Positions 9,709 through 18,791 of a stretch of 35,009 bases of DNA are shown piece by piece (the first letter of the stretch is position 1; every line of letters begins with the position of its first letter). The stretch comes from an uncultured Cytophagales bacterium (GTDB taxonomy: Bacteria > Bacteroidota > Bacteroidia > Cytophagales > Amoebophilaceae). Made by a program: the position numbers and the translations under genes. Below the pieces are notes generated by a model that saw only the letters and a list, made by a program, of their open reading frames with translations, was not told the DNA's origin and searched no databases. Location: assembly GCA_945947725.1 (NCBI GenBank), contig CAMEYY010000004.1, forward strand, positions 1-35,009, in the 5' to 3' direction.

Positions 9709-10189
9709 TATAGGAGTTATTTCTTGCGTACATGGATACGATGGCGCTGTTGTTTTACGAACTTATGTCGACGTAAAGGAGTTACCAGAATTTATTTTTA
9801 TCGACATGGACTCCACATTTATTCCTTTCAAAGTGAACAAGGTTAGTTCAAAAGGTAACAATTTTATAATAAATTTTGACGATATTACTAACCGTGCAGA
9901 AGCTGCTGAGATTATCAAACATAAGGTTTTTATTTCTGAAGAGAACGCGGAGAAATTCGTTAAAATTGAAGAAGGAGTAAAAATAAAAGGTTTTAAGATT
10001 ATAGATAAAAATTTAGGAGAGATAGGTGTTGTCGTCGATGTTGAAGAGTACCCAGCTCAAGATTGTATTGTTGCAAAAAAAGAAGATTCTGAAAAAACAT
10101 TTTTAATTCCTTATGTGGATGCGATAGTTCTAGATGTTGACTTTGAAAAAAAAATCATTGAAACAGATGTCCCTATTGGACTAGTATAA
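9701..10189 (+). CDS. rimM: Ribosome maturation factor RimM
   Basis: GVISCVHGYDGAVVLRTYVD ... DITNRAEAAEIIKHKVFISEE ... YPAQDCIVAKKE...FLIPYVDAIVLDVD, typical RimM architecture. Confidence 0.88.
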   Translation: MFSIGVISCVHGYDGAVVLRTYVDVKELPEFIFIDMDSTFIPFKVNKVSSKGNNFIINFDDITNRAEAAEIIKHKVFISEENAEKFVKIEEGVKIKGFKIIDKNLGEIGVVVDVEEYPAQDCIVAKKEDSEKTFLIPYVDAIVLDVDFEKKIIETDVPIGLV

Positions 10190-10249
10190 TTTTTTAACAT
10201 TATATTTTTCCTATTTTATACTGTAAAATAAAAATTCTTGTTGTAAATA

Positions 10250-12436
10250 TTGGTTATTGACTCTTTTTTTATTAATGAAATGGTCTCTCATGCGAAATGT
10301 GATTATCTAAAGGACTTGAACATCAAGCAGCGTGAAGTTGTTGTTAGTGATGAATATCCTATGATGGTTATTGCTGGAGCAGGATCTGGTAAAACGAAGA
10401 CTCTTGTTAGTAAAATCACTTATCTTATAGACGAAGAGGGTGTAGCTCCTTACAACATCATGGCTTTAACGTTCACAAACAAAGCCGCAAATGAATTGAA
10501 AAGTAGAGTAGAAAATATTTGCTCCTCCGCAAAAGATTTGATGGTAGGAACTTTTCACAGTTGTTTCATGAAAATTTTACAAAGAGAACATGATAGAATA
10601 GGCTTTGGAACTAATTTTACTATTTATGATACCGCTGATAGTAAAGCTTTATTAAAACATATCGTCAATGATTTAAATTTCGATTCTAAAATTTACGACC
10701 CAAAACAAGTACTTAGCAGAATATCTTTTTTGAAAAGTAGACTTGTTACTCCTGATAAGTATTTTTCTAGTGAATATTATTTTCAAGATCAAATACGACT
10801 CCCAGCGTTCGATAAAATTTATTTTGAATACGTTAAACGTTGTCATCAAAATAACGCGATGGACTTTGACGATATCCTTTTATATATTTACATCCTCTTA
10901 CGTGATAATGAAGACCTTTTAAAAAAATACCAAGATAGATTTAAATTCATCTTCGTCGATGAGTTTCAAGATACCAATGCTTTACAAAACGAGATCATTA
11001 AAATGTTGATACGAAAAGGGGGAAAACTATGTGTCGTGGGTGATGATGCTCAAAGTATTTACGCTTTCAGAGGCGCTGTTATAACTAACATTTTGAATTT
11101 TCAACACAATTATGATGGAGCAAAGATCTTTAGATTAGAGCAAAATTATAGATCAACGAAAAATATCGTCAATGCTGCAAATTCTGTTATCGAAAAAAAT
11201 AAGTTGCAGATAAAAAAGAAAGTTTGGACAGAAAATGAAAGAGGAGAAAAATGTTTTCTTATAAGATCTGCTTCTGATCTTGAAGAGGCTAGAACGATAA
11301 AAGATATTATCAACAACGAAATAAAAGAAAACGAAGCTCAATATTCTGATTTTGCGGTTTTATATAGGATGAATTTCCAATCTACCGTCCTCGAAACAGA
11401 ATTAGGTCTTGCTAATATCCCTTGTAAAGTCATTGGTAATATTTCTTTTTTTCAAAGAAGAGAAGTTAAAGATTTACTTGCTTATCTGCGTGTCGTCGTT
11501 AACCAAAATGATAATGAAGGTATTTTTCGAACTATCAATTGGCCTAAAAGAGGTATCGGTGATGCTTCGGTAAAAAAAATTTTCGATATAGCAAAAGAAA
11601 ATAACGTACGAGTCTGGGATGTTGTTTGTCAGACAACAAAATATTTCGAAAAAAGATTTTCCAATTTGATGGAAGATTATTTAGAACTCATCAACAAGGC
11701 GATCGAACTTTCTAAAACTAAAAATGCTCATGAAGTCGCTTGTTTTATCTATAACGAAATCGGAGAAAAACTTTGTAAAGAAGATCAAGATAAGGTAAAT
11801 CTTAAAAATCTTCTTGAGAGTATCGATGAGTTTGTTAAAAATAATCCTGATGACCCTAGCTTATTGAATTACATTAATAAAACACCGCTTACTGCTGGAG
11901 AAAATCTCGATGAATCAGGGGATTATGTTTCCTTGATGACTGTACATTCTGCTAAAGGTTTGGAATTCAAATATGTTTTCATCGTTGGAATGGAAGAAAA
12001 AATATTTCCTTCTGAATCCGCTCTCCTTGGAGGAGAACTTGAAGATGAACGACGTTTGTTTTATGTCGCGATGACAAGAGCTAAGGAAAAACTTTTTATC
12101 TCGTATGTATGTAACAGAGTTTTATTCGGTAGCGCTATCATTTCAACAAAAAGCAGATTCCTCGATGAAATTGATCCTGAATTCGTCGAAGTTTCACTGC
12201 CTAAAAAAAAATCAACAGGAGTAAGTTTAGGACGATTGTACAAAACTAGCTTTCAAGATGTAAAAAAAAATGACGGATTACGTATAGAGTCTAAAGTTTT
12301 CCATCCTATGTTCAACAAATATGGTAAAATTAAAAATTTTAGAACTGTAGAAGGAAGAGTTATGGTTGATGTCGAATTTGAAGATGAACAGACTGTCTCT
12401 ATCGCTGAAAATGTTTTATCTTTGTTCAATAGTTAA
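10250..12436 (+). CDS. uvrD: UvrD/PcrA-type superfamily 1 DNA helicase
   Basis: Walker A VIAGAGSGKTKTL, FIFVDEFQDTNALQ, VVGDDAQSIYAFRGA, LEQNYRSTKNI, MTVHSAKGLEFKYVFIVGMEE. The called start is a TTG; an in-frame ATG lies at 10280. Confidence 0.95.
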   Translation: MVIDSFFINEMVSHAKCDYLKDLNIKQREVVVSDEYPMMVIAGAGSGKTKTLVSKITYLIDEEGVAPYNIMALTFTNKAANELKSRVENICSSAKDLMVGTFHSCFMKILQREHDRIGFGTNFTIYDTADSKALLKHIVNDLNFDSKIYDPKQVLSRISFLKSRLVTPDKYFSSEYYFQDQIRLPAFDKIYFEYVKRCHQNNAMDFDDILLYIYILLRDNEDLLKKYQDRFKFIFVDEFQDTNALQNEIIKMLIRKGGKLCVVGDDAQSIYAFRGAVITNILNFQHNYDGAKIFRLEQNYRSTKNIVNAANSVIEKNKLQIKKKVWTENERGEKCFLIRSASDLEEARTIKDIINNEIKENEAQYSDFAVLYRMNFQSTVLETELGLANIPCKVIGNISFFQRREVKDLLAYLRVVVNQNDNEGIFRTINWPKRGIGDASVKKIFDIAKENNVRVWDVVCQTTKYFEKRFSNLMEDYLELINKAIELSKTKNAHEVACFIYNEIGEKLCKEDQDKVNLKNLLESIDEFVKNNPDDPSLLNYINKTPLTAGENLDESGDYVSLMTVHSAKGLEFKYVFIVGMEEKIFPSESALLGGELEDERRLFYVAMTRAKEKLFISYVCNRVLFGSAIISTKSRFLDEIDPEFVEVSLPKKKSTGVSLGRLYKTSFQDVKKNDGLRIESKVFHPMFNKYGKIKNFRTVEGRVMVDVEFEDEQTVSIAENVLSLFNS

Positions 12437-12486
12437 AAAATCTATTTTTATTTTTTCTTCAATGCGAAATGGTTTAGTTATAAATC

Positions 12487-14151
12487 ATGAAATTGAAGTC
12501 TAAGTATCTTTTTCTTTCCTTTGGAATCTTTTCTTACGTTTTTTTTTCTTACAAACCTCTAAAATTCGATTTTACAGAAGATAAAAGGTTTACTTTAGAT
12601 AACGCATCAAAAAAAATTTTAAACAATATAAAAGAAGATATATATTGCGAAATTTACCTTTGCGGAGACATGTCTGTTCATTTTAAAAAATTACAAAATC
12701 AACTTTTCGATCTCATACAAAATGCTAAAAACAACTCGCACAATATCTTCATAAAAGAAATCGACATTCAAAATTTAACTAAAGAAGAAAAGGAAAAAAC
12801 TATTACAACATTAGGGAAGATGGGCCTTTTCGCAACGAACATTATGCAAGTTGAAAAAGGAAAACGTGTAGGACATGTTATCTATCCTTTTGTCATTCTA
12901 AAAAAAAATAATGGTCAACATATCGGAATAAATTTACTCACGTCGAATAAAATGTTATCTCAAGAAGAGATGATCAATAAATCAATAGAAAATTTAGAAT
13001 ACAACTTTTTCTCTGGATTACAACAACTCATCACTAAAAACAAAAATAAAATTGCCATTGTCACCGGACATAATGAACCTCTCGATGCTCGTACTCTGAG
13101 TTTAATAAATACGTTAAAAATAAATTACGATCTGTCTTTTATTAAACTTGACAGCAGTTGTCTTAAAAATAAAAATCAAGCGTTAATAATTTTAAAACCT
13201 ACCGAAAAATTTAGTGAAGAGGAAAAATTTATTTTGGATCAATATGTGATGCGTGGAGGTAAGGTATTGTTTTTTATTGATAGGATGAAAGCAAATATGG
13301 AAGAGTTGATAAAAGGAAAATCTTTTGCTCTCGTTCAGGATTTGAATTTGGATGACATGTTGTTCAAATATGGAGTTCGACTTGAATATAATCTTATAAA
13401 AGATTTACAGAGTGGACTTTCTCCTATTGTAACAGGCAACGTCGGCAATCAGCCGCAGATAACTTTAATGACAATACCTTTCCTTGTTTTAGCCACTCCT
13501 AACGATAAACACGTGATAAGTAAGAATCTCAACCAAGTTTACACTAAGTTTGTAAGTAAAATTTCCCCTATACAAGTTGAAAATGTAAAACATACTCCGC
13601 TTTTATTTAGTTCGTTTTATAGTCATTGCGTGGGTAATCCTGTAATTTTTGATTTGAACGAATTGAAACATGAACCGGATCGTAAGGTTTATTGTCAAGG
13701 ACCTTTACCTGTTGCCTATCTTATGGAAGGAAAGTTTTCATCTTTATATAAAGGGCGTATGGCTCCAGAAGGTTTTGAAAAAATTGATCAACTCGTGGAA
13801 GGAGAAAGTAAAATATTGGTGACATCAGGAGCGGATTTGATTTTGAATGCTGTCTCTCCTGCAAAAAAAAATATTTTCCCATTGGGAATGGATCCTTTTA
13901 CTCAACAACAATTTTCTAATCAGGATTTTATTTTGAGTGCTCTCGCGTACATGATCGATGATATAGGTTTGATAAATGCGAAAAATAAAAATTATAAAAT
14001 TCATCTTTTAGATAATAAAGTTGTCGCAGAACACTCATTATTGATTCAAATTGCTAATATTTTGCTCCCAATGCTTTTGAATTTAGCCTTTGTAGTAGTT
14101 TTTTATATAAAAAGGAAACGATCATTAACTTTTAAAAATAAAAATTTATGA
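12487..14151 (+). CDS. gldG: GldG-like ABC-transporter-associated membrane protein
   Basis: N-terminal TM followed by LKFDFTEDKRFTLDNASKKILNNI; KIAIVTGHNEP; GGKVLFFIDRMKANMEEL; C-terminal TM. Matches the GldG family layout. Confidence 0.7.
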   Translation: MKLKSKYLFLSFGIFSYVFFSYKPLKFDFTEDKRFTLDNASKKILNNIKEDIYCEIYLCGDMSVHFKKLQNQLFDLIQNAKNNSHNIFIKEIDIQNLTKEEKEKTITTLGKMGLFATNIMQVEKGKRVGHVIYPFVILKKNNGQHIGINLLTSNKMLSQEEMINKSIENLEYNFFSGLQQLITKNKNKIAIVTGHNEPLDARTLSLINTLKINYDLSFIKLDSSCLKNKNQALIILKPTEKFSEEEKFILDQYVMRGGKVLFFIDRMKANMEELIKGKSFALVQDLNLDDMLFKYGVRLEYNLIKDLQSGLSPIVTGNVGNQPQITLMTIPFLVLATPNDKHVISKNLNQVYTKFVSKISPIQVENVKHTPLLFSSFYSHCVGNPVIFDLNELKHEPDRKVYCQGPLPVAYLMEGKFSSLYKGRMAPEGFEKIDQLVEGESKILVTSGADLILNAVSPAKKNIFPLGMDPFTQQQFSNQDFILSALAYMIDDIGLINAKNKNYKIHLLDNKVVAEHSLLIQIANILLPMLLNLAFVVVFYIKRKRSLTFKNKNL

Positions 14152-15215
14152 TTAATAAAGATTTTTTAAGACGTTACATAAACTCAAATTCTCCAACAGG
14201 ATTTGAAGAAGAAGGACAAAGAATTTGGATGGATTATATCAGACCTTTTGTTGATAAAATTGAGACTGATGCCATGTCTAATGTCGTCGGTGTAATTAAT
14301 CCAGATGCTAAGTTTAAAGTTGCTATCGTAGCTCATGCTGATGAAATTTCTTGGGCAGTTAGATACATAACTAAAGAAGGATACATTTATCTCGATAGAA
14401 ATGGAGGATCGGATTATGCCGTGGCGCCTGCATCGAGAGTCGTCGTTCATTTAGATAATGGAGAAAAGATAAATGGTGTTTTTGGATGGCCAGCGATACA
14501 TGTTAGACCTCGAGATTCTAAAACTGTCCCTTCACAAAAAAATATTATCTTGGATATCGGATGTGACTCTGATGAAGAAGTAAAAAAATTGGGTGTGCAT
14601 GTCGGAACTATCGTTACTCAAGAAGGAACTTTTGCTGAGATGAACGGTGGAAGATATTATGTTGGACGTGCTTTCGATAATAGAATGGGAGGAGTTATGA
14701 TCGCTGAGGTTGCAAGGAAAATTTATGAAAACAAAGACAAATTACCTTTCGGTGTTTACTTCTGCAATTGCGTTCAAGAGGAAGTTGGTTTGTATGGATC
14801 AAAAATAGTTTCTCATTGGATCAAACCTAATTTGGCTATCGTCGTTGATGCTTGTCATGATACTCATTCTCCTTTGTACGATAAAATTGAAAATGGAGAT
14901 ATTGCTTGTGGATCAGGTCCTGCTGTAACTTTTTCTCCTATCGTCAACAAAAACTTAAGAAAACATATTTTGAGTGTCGCTGAAAAAGAAAAAATAAAAG
15001 TTCAATATGATTTCTCTGGACGTTCTACAGGAACAGATACCGATTCTTTTGCTCATTGTCAAGAAGGAATTCCTTCTGCTTTGATATCGTGGCCAGTGAA
15101 ATATATGCACACGACATGTGAAGTTTCTCACAGTGAAGATATTGAAAATGGTGTTGAATTGATATATCAATCTTTAAGGAATTTAGATCCTAATTTTGAG
15201 GTAAAGAGTTTATAA
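14148..15215 (+). CDS. M42-family metallopeptidase (glutamyl/endoglucanase-type aminopeptidase)
   Basis: SPTGFEEEGQRIW, VAIVAHADEISWAVRYI, GRAFDNRMGGVMIAEV, CVQEEVGLYGSK, STGTDTDSFAHCQEGIPSALISWPVKYMHTTCEVSH. Confidence 0.88.
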   Translation: MINKDFLRRYINSNSPTGFEEEGQRIWMDYIRPFVDKIETDAMSNVVGVINPDAKFKVAIVAHADEISWAVRYITKEGYIYLDRNGGSDYAVAPASRVVVHLDNGEKINGVFGWPAIHVRPRDSKTVPSQKNIILDIGCDSDEEVKKLGVHVGTIVTQEGTFAEMNGGRYYVGRAFDNRMGGVMIAEVARKIYENKDKLPFGVYFCNCVQEEVGLYGSKIVSHWIKPNLAIVVDACHDTHSPLYDKIENGDIACGSGPAVTFSPIVNKNLRKHILSVAEKEKIKVQYDFSGRSTGTDTDSFAHCQEGIPSALISWPVKYMHTTCEVSHSEDIENGVELIYQSLRNLDPNFEVKSL

Positions 15216-15223
15216 TAGTAATT

Positions 15224-15703
15224 ATGTCTGACGAAAAAACTGTTTATTTATCTGTTGAGGGATACCAAAAATTAAAAAATAAGTTGCAAGAATTAGTGGA
15301 AGTACGTCGTCCTCAAGTCATTCAACAGTTGGCTGAAGCTCGAGAAAAAGGAGATTTGAGTGAAAATTCTGAATACGATGCGGCTAAAGATGCTCAAGCT
15401 TCTTTGGAAAATGAAATTGCTAATCTTGAAAGGACTCTTTTTGCGGCTCAAGTTATCGACAACAAAAACAAGGATCTTTCTAAAGTTTGTATTTTGAGTA
15501 GAGTGAAATTGAAAAATATCAAGAACGATGCAGTATTCGAATATGTTTTAGTTTCTGCTGTTGAAGCTTCTTTAAAAGAGAAAAAATTATCTATCGAATC
15601 TCCTCTTGGAAAAAATTTATTAGGAAGAAAAGTAGGTGAAAAAGTTGCAACGAATACTCCTAATGGAGAAATCATTTTCGAGATTATCAGCATAGAGGTG
15701 TAA
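15224..15703 (+). CDS. greA: Transcription elongation factor GreA
   Basis: YLSVEGYQKLKNKLQELVEVRRPQVIQQLAEAREKGDLSENSEYDAAKDAQASLENEIANLE and C-terminal SPLGKNLLGRKVGEKV. Confidence 0.95.
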   Translation: MSDEKTVYLSVEGYQKLKNKLQELVEVRRPQVIQQLAEAREKGDLSENSEYDAAKDAQASLENEIANLERTLFAAQVIDNKNKDLSKVCILSRVKLKNIKNDAVFEYVLVSAVEASLKEKKLSIESPLGKNLLGRKVGEKVATNTPNGEIIFEIISIEV

Positions 15704-15706
15704 AAT

Positions 15707-16102
15707 ATGTCAACTATTTTTTCTAAAATCATTTCTAGAGAAATACCTGCCTATATTGTTTACGAAGATGAAAATTTTTTAGCTTTTCTAGATATTAACC
15801 CATTGAATGAAGGACATACTCTTGTCGTCCCTAAAAAAGAAGTAGATTATATTTTTGATTTGGATGATGAGTGGTTATCTAAGATGATGGTTTTTGCTAA
15901 AAAGGTGGCGAAAGGAATAGAAAAAGTTGTCGAGTGTAAACGTGTAGGGGTGGCTGTCGTTGGTTTAGAAGTTCCTCATTGTCATATCCATCTTATTCCT
16001 ATTAATAATGTAGACGATATGAATTTTTCCAATGGTAGTATTAAGTTGTCGGAAGAAAAATTTATTGAGTTAGTTAAAAAAATAAATGCTGCGATTGCGT
16101 AA
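15707..16102 (+). CDS. HIT-family nucleotide-binding protein
   Basis: STIFSKIISREIPAYIVYEDENFLAFLDINPLNEGHTLVVPKKEVDYIFDL; HIT motif HCHIHLIP. Confidence 0.93.
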   Translation: MSTIFSKIISREIPAYIVYEDENFLAFLDINPLNEGHTLVVPKKEVDYIFDLDDEWLSKMMVFAKKVAKGIEKVVECKRVGVAVVGLEVPHCHIHLIPINNVDDMNFSNGSIKLSEEKFIELVKKINAAIA

Positions 16103-16131
16103 AAATTTTTTTTTCATTAACTTCTTTTATC

Positions 16132-16216
16132 GCGTGTGTGTTGGAATTGGTAGACAAGCTACTTTGAGGGGGTAGTGCTGGTTTTCGGCGTAAGAGTTCG
16201 AGTCTCTTCATACGCA
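16132..16216 (+). tRNA. tRNA-Leu(GAG)
   Basis: Acceptor GCGTGTG pairs with CATACGC (one G-T). Anticodon stem-loop CTACT-TTGAGGG-GGTAG gives anticodon GAG. Long variable arm; T-arm GTTCGAGTC. CCA not encoded. Confidence 0.93.
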
Positions 16217-16229
16217 CATTATTTCATAG

Positions 16230-16649
16230 ATGTCAAAAATCTCTATTTCTTTTTTTTTCGAGGATGTAAAATGTAAAATCGACAAAGCTAAAATAATTCC
16301 TTGGATAGAGTCTACGGCTAAAGCTGAAAATAAAAAATTGAAATCAATAAACTATATCTTCGGTTCTGATAAATTTTTACACGCTATCAACGTCCAAGCA
16401 TTAAATCACGATACCTTGACTGACGTTATAACTTTTAGTTATGGAGAAGAAGAAAACATCGAAGGGGAAGTTTATATCAGTTTAGATCGTGTAAAAGATA
16501 ATGCCAAAACTTTTAATAAGGAACCTTATAATGAACTACTCAGGGTTATTATACATGGTGTTTTACATCTCTGCGGATATAACGACAAGAGCGAAGATGA
16601 AGAGAAGATCATGCGCCAAAAAGAAGATTTTTATCTCGCAAGATATTAA
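16230..16649 (+). CDS. ybeY: Endoribonuclease YbeY (16S rRNA maturation)
   Basis: LNHDTLTDVITFSYGEEENIEGEVYISLDRVKDNAKTF...ELLRVIIHGVLHLCGYND; zinc motif HGVLHLCGYND. Confidence 0.94.
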   Translation: MSKISISFFFEDVKCKIDKAKIIPWIESTAKAENKKLKSINYIFGSDKFLHAINVQALNHDTLTDVITFSYGEEENIEGEVYISLDRVKDNAKTFNKEPYNELLRVIIHGVLHLCGYNDKSEDEEKIMRQKEDFYLARY

Positions 16650-16693
16650 ACTTTCTCTTTAAAGAGTTTTAAAATTACAATCTTGAAAATTTA

Positions 16694-18229
16694 TCATGTT
16701 CCCCAATTATTTCTATCGAGGCTACGATAACGTATAGCTTCAGCAATATGGTTTTCTTTAATATTTTCACTACAATCCAAGTCGGCGATAGTTCGTGCTA
16801 CTCTTAAAATTCTATCGTAAGCACGTGCAGAGAGTCCTAATTTTTCCATTGCTGTCTTGAGTAATTTATTTCCTGTTTCAGATAAGATGCATATATCGTG
16901 AACCATAGCAGAAGGCATCATCGCATTGGTATATATATTTTTAAATTTTTGGAAACGTTGTATCTGGATATTTCTTGCAGCGATGACACGTGCCTGGATA
17001 ACTTTACTTGATTCAGATTTTCTCTTCGACGATATCTCTTCAAAAGACACAGGAGTCACTTCAATATGTAAGTCGATACGATCTAAAAGAGGACCGCTTA
17101 TCTTGTTCATATATTTCTGCACATTAACAGGAAGGCAAACACATTTCTTCGTTGGATGATTATAATAACCGCAAGGACAAGGATTCATACTCGCTATCAA
17201 CATAAAGTTGGCAGGGAATTCAACAGATACCTTAGATCTAGAGATAATAACTTTCCTTTCTTCTAGCGGTTGACGCATAACTTCCAATGCATTTCTGGAG
17301 AATTCTGGCAATTCATCTAAAAATAAGACTCCATTGTTAGAGAGTGATATTTCTCCGGGTTGTGGATTCGACCCTCCACCGACAAGAGCGATGTTGCTTA
17401 TTGTATGATGAGGAGAGCGGAAAGGTCTTTTTGTTATTAAAAAACCATTGGGAAGTTTACCTATGACAGAGTAAATTTTCGTCGTTTCTAAAGCTTCATC
17501 TATAGTCATTGGAGGTAGTATGGAGGGGATTCGTTTGGCTATCATGGTTTTTCCCCCTCCAGGAGGTCCTATCATGATAAGGTTATGTCCGCCTGCAGCT
17601 GCGATCTCTAAAGCTCTTTTAGTATTTTCTTGTCCTTGTACATCTGCAAAATCTAATTCGTATTCATTGAGAGTGTCGTTTATTTTATCAAAACTTTCCG
17701 CTTGCACAGGCTTGATAATAATTTTCCTTGTTAAAAAATCTATAGCTTCAGTGATATGTCCGATAGGAATAACATCTATACCTTCAACGATAGCCGCTTC
17801 TTTTGCATTTTCTTTCGGTAAGATAAAACCTTTAAAACCATATTGTTTAACTAACATAGCTATAGGTAGAGCACCTTTTATTGGACGTAAACTACCATCC
17901 AAGGCGAGTTCTCCTAAAATCATGTATTTATCCAAATCCTGAAGATGATATTGATGTGAAGAATTTAAAATCGATAAAGCTATAGGTAAATCATAAGCTG
18001 CTCCTTCTTTTCTGATATCTGCGGGAGCTAAGTTGACGATAACACGTTGACGAGGCATTTCACATTTTATGAATTTTAATACCGACTCAATCCTATGCTG
18101 ACTTTCTTTTATCGCATTATCAGGTAAACCGACGACGTACAAATTCGTTCCTTGAACAATGTTAACCTCTATAGTAATTATTTTTGCATCTACACCATAG
18201 ATAGTCGCCCCATTCGTTACAGTGATCAT
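16694..18229 (-). CDS. comM: YifB/ComM-family Mg-chelatase-like AAA+ ATPase
   Basis: VVGLPDNAIKESQHRIESVLKF; MIGPPGGGKTMIAKRIPSILPPM; FRSPHHTISNIALVGGGSNPQPGEISLSNNGVLFLDELPEF; MNPCPCGYY. Confidence 0.94.
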   Translation of the reverse strand: MITVTNGATIYGVDAKIITIEVNIVQGTNLYVVGLPDNAIKESQHRIESVLKFIKCEMPRQRVIVNLAPADIRKEGAAYDLPIALSILNSSHQYHLQDLDKYMILGELALDGSLRPIKGALPIAMLVKQYGFKGFILPKENAKEAAIVEGIDVIPIGHITEAIDFLTRKIIIKPVQAESFDKINDTLNEYELDFADVQGQENTKRALEIAAAGGHNLIMIGPPGGGKTMIAKRIPSILPPMTIDEALETTKIYSVIGKLPNGFLITKRPFRSPHHTISNIALVGGGSNPQPGEISLSNNGVLFLDELPEFSRNALEVMRQPLEERKVIISRSKVSVEFPANFMLIASMNPCPCGYYNHPTKKCVCLPVNVQKYMNKISGPLLDRIDLHIEVTPVSFEEISSKRKSESSKVIQARVIAARNIQIQRFQKFKNIYTNAMMPSAMVHDICILSETGNKLLKTAMEKLGLSARAYDRILRVARTIADLDCSENIKENHIAEAIRYRSLDRNNWGT

Positions 18230-18239
18230 TATAAAGTAA

Positions 18240-18790
18240 TTGTATCGAGAAATATATTTTCAACTTTTTAACTCAAAAATATCTGATAGACCTATCTCCC
18301 TCTCACAACGAAAGCCCCACTCTATTTTTAGTGTTAATATTTATATGAAATCGATACAGCAATGTCGTTGCAACGTTCATTTTTTTCCCGCAAATTCTTC
18401 GCATGACGCTCACCCAACAGACTTTTGCAAGAATAAGTTCCCGCCTCAACATTTATGGACAGATGATTATTTATTACTGGAATAGAATAGACAGCTTCAA
18501 AGTTAAATCCATTTCCCAAAGTTGTCATCAATTTCAAATTTGCAATCTAATAATGATCTGGTGTGTAACTTCAGCATTACAGGAATTGCAGAAAAAAATA
18601 ATTTTTCGACGACGAGAAATGTGGAGAATATGCTTTCAGAAAAGAAATATACCCAATTAAACTTGGTGCAGTATAATTCTAAAGAAAAAACTCTTATTAC
18701 TATCAAACAAACCGGGGCGTCCTCAAAATCTACATTTAAAAATCCCTCAACAATAGAGTTAAATACAGTTTCGGCAAAAGTGCTAAAGAT
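18240..18790 (-). pseudogene. Probable decayed gene remnant; the 3' part resembles the C-terminal strands of an outer-membrane beta-barrel protein
   Basis: A 560 bp interval between comM and ligA has no convincing intact ORF. The minus frame ending near 18334 reads NGFNFEAVYSIPVINNHLSINVEAGTYSCKS...CNDIAVSISYKY* (alternating pattern, aromatic C-terminus). A second minus frame just upstream (…KFEIDDNFGKWI*) joins it through an apparent frameshift near 18510. Confidence 0.35.
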
Positions 18791-18791
18791 T

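Noticed and set aside
17520-17942. 140-aa plus-strand ORF
   Set aside because: Antisense to the comM ATPase domain; no independent signal.
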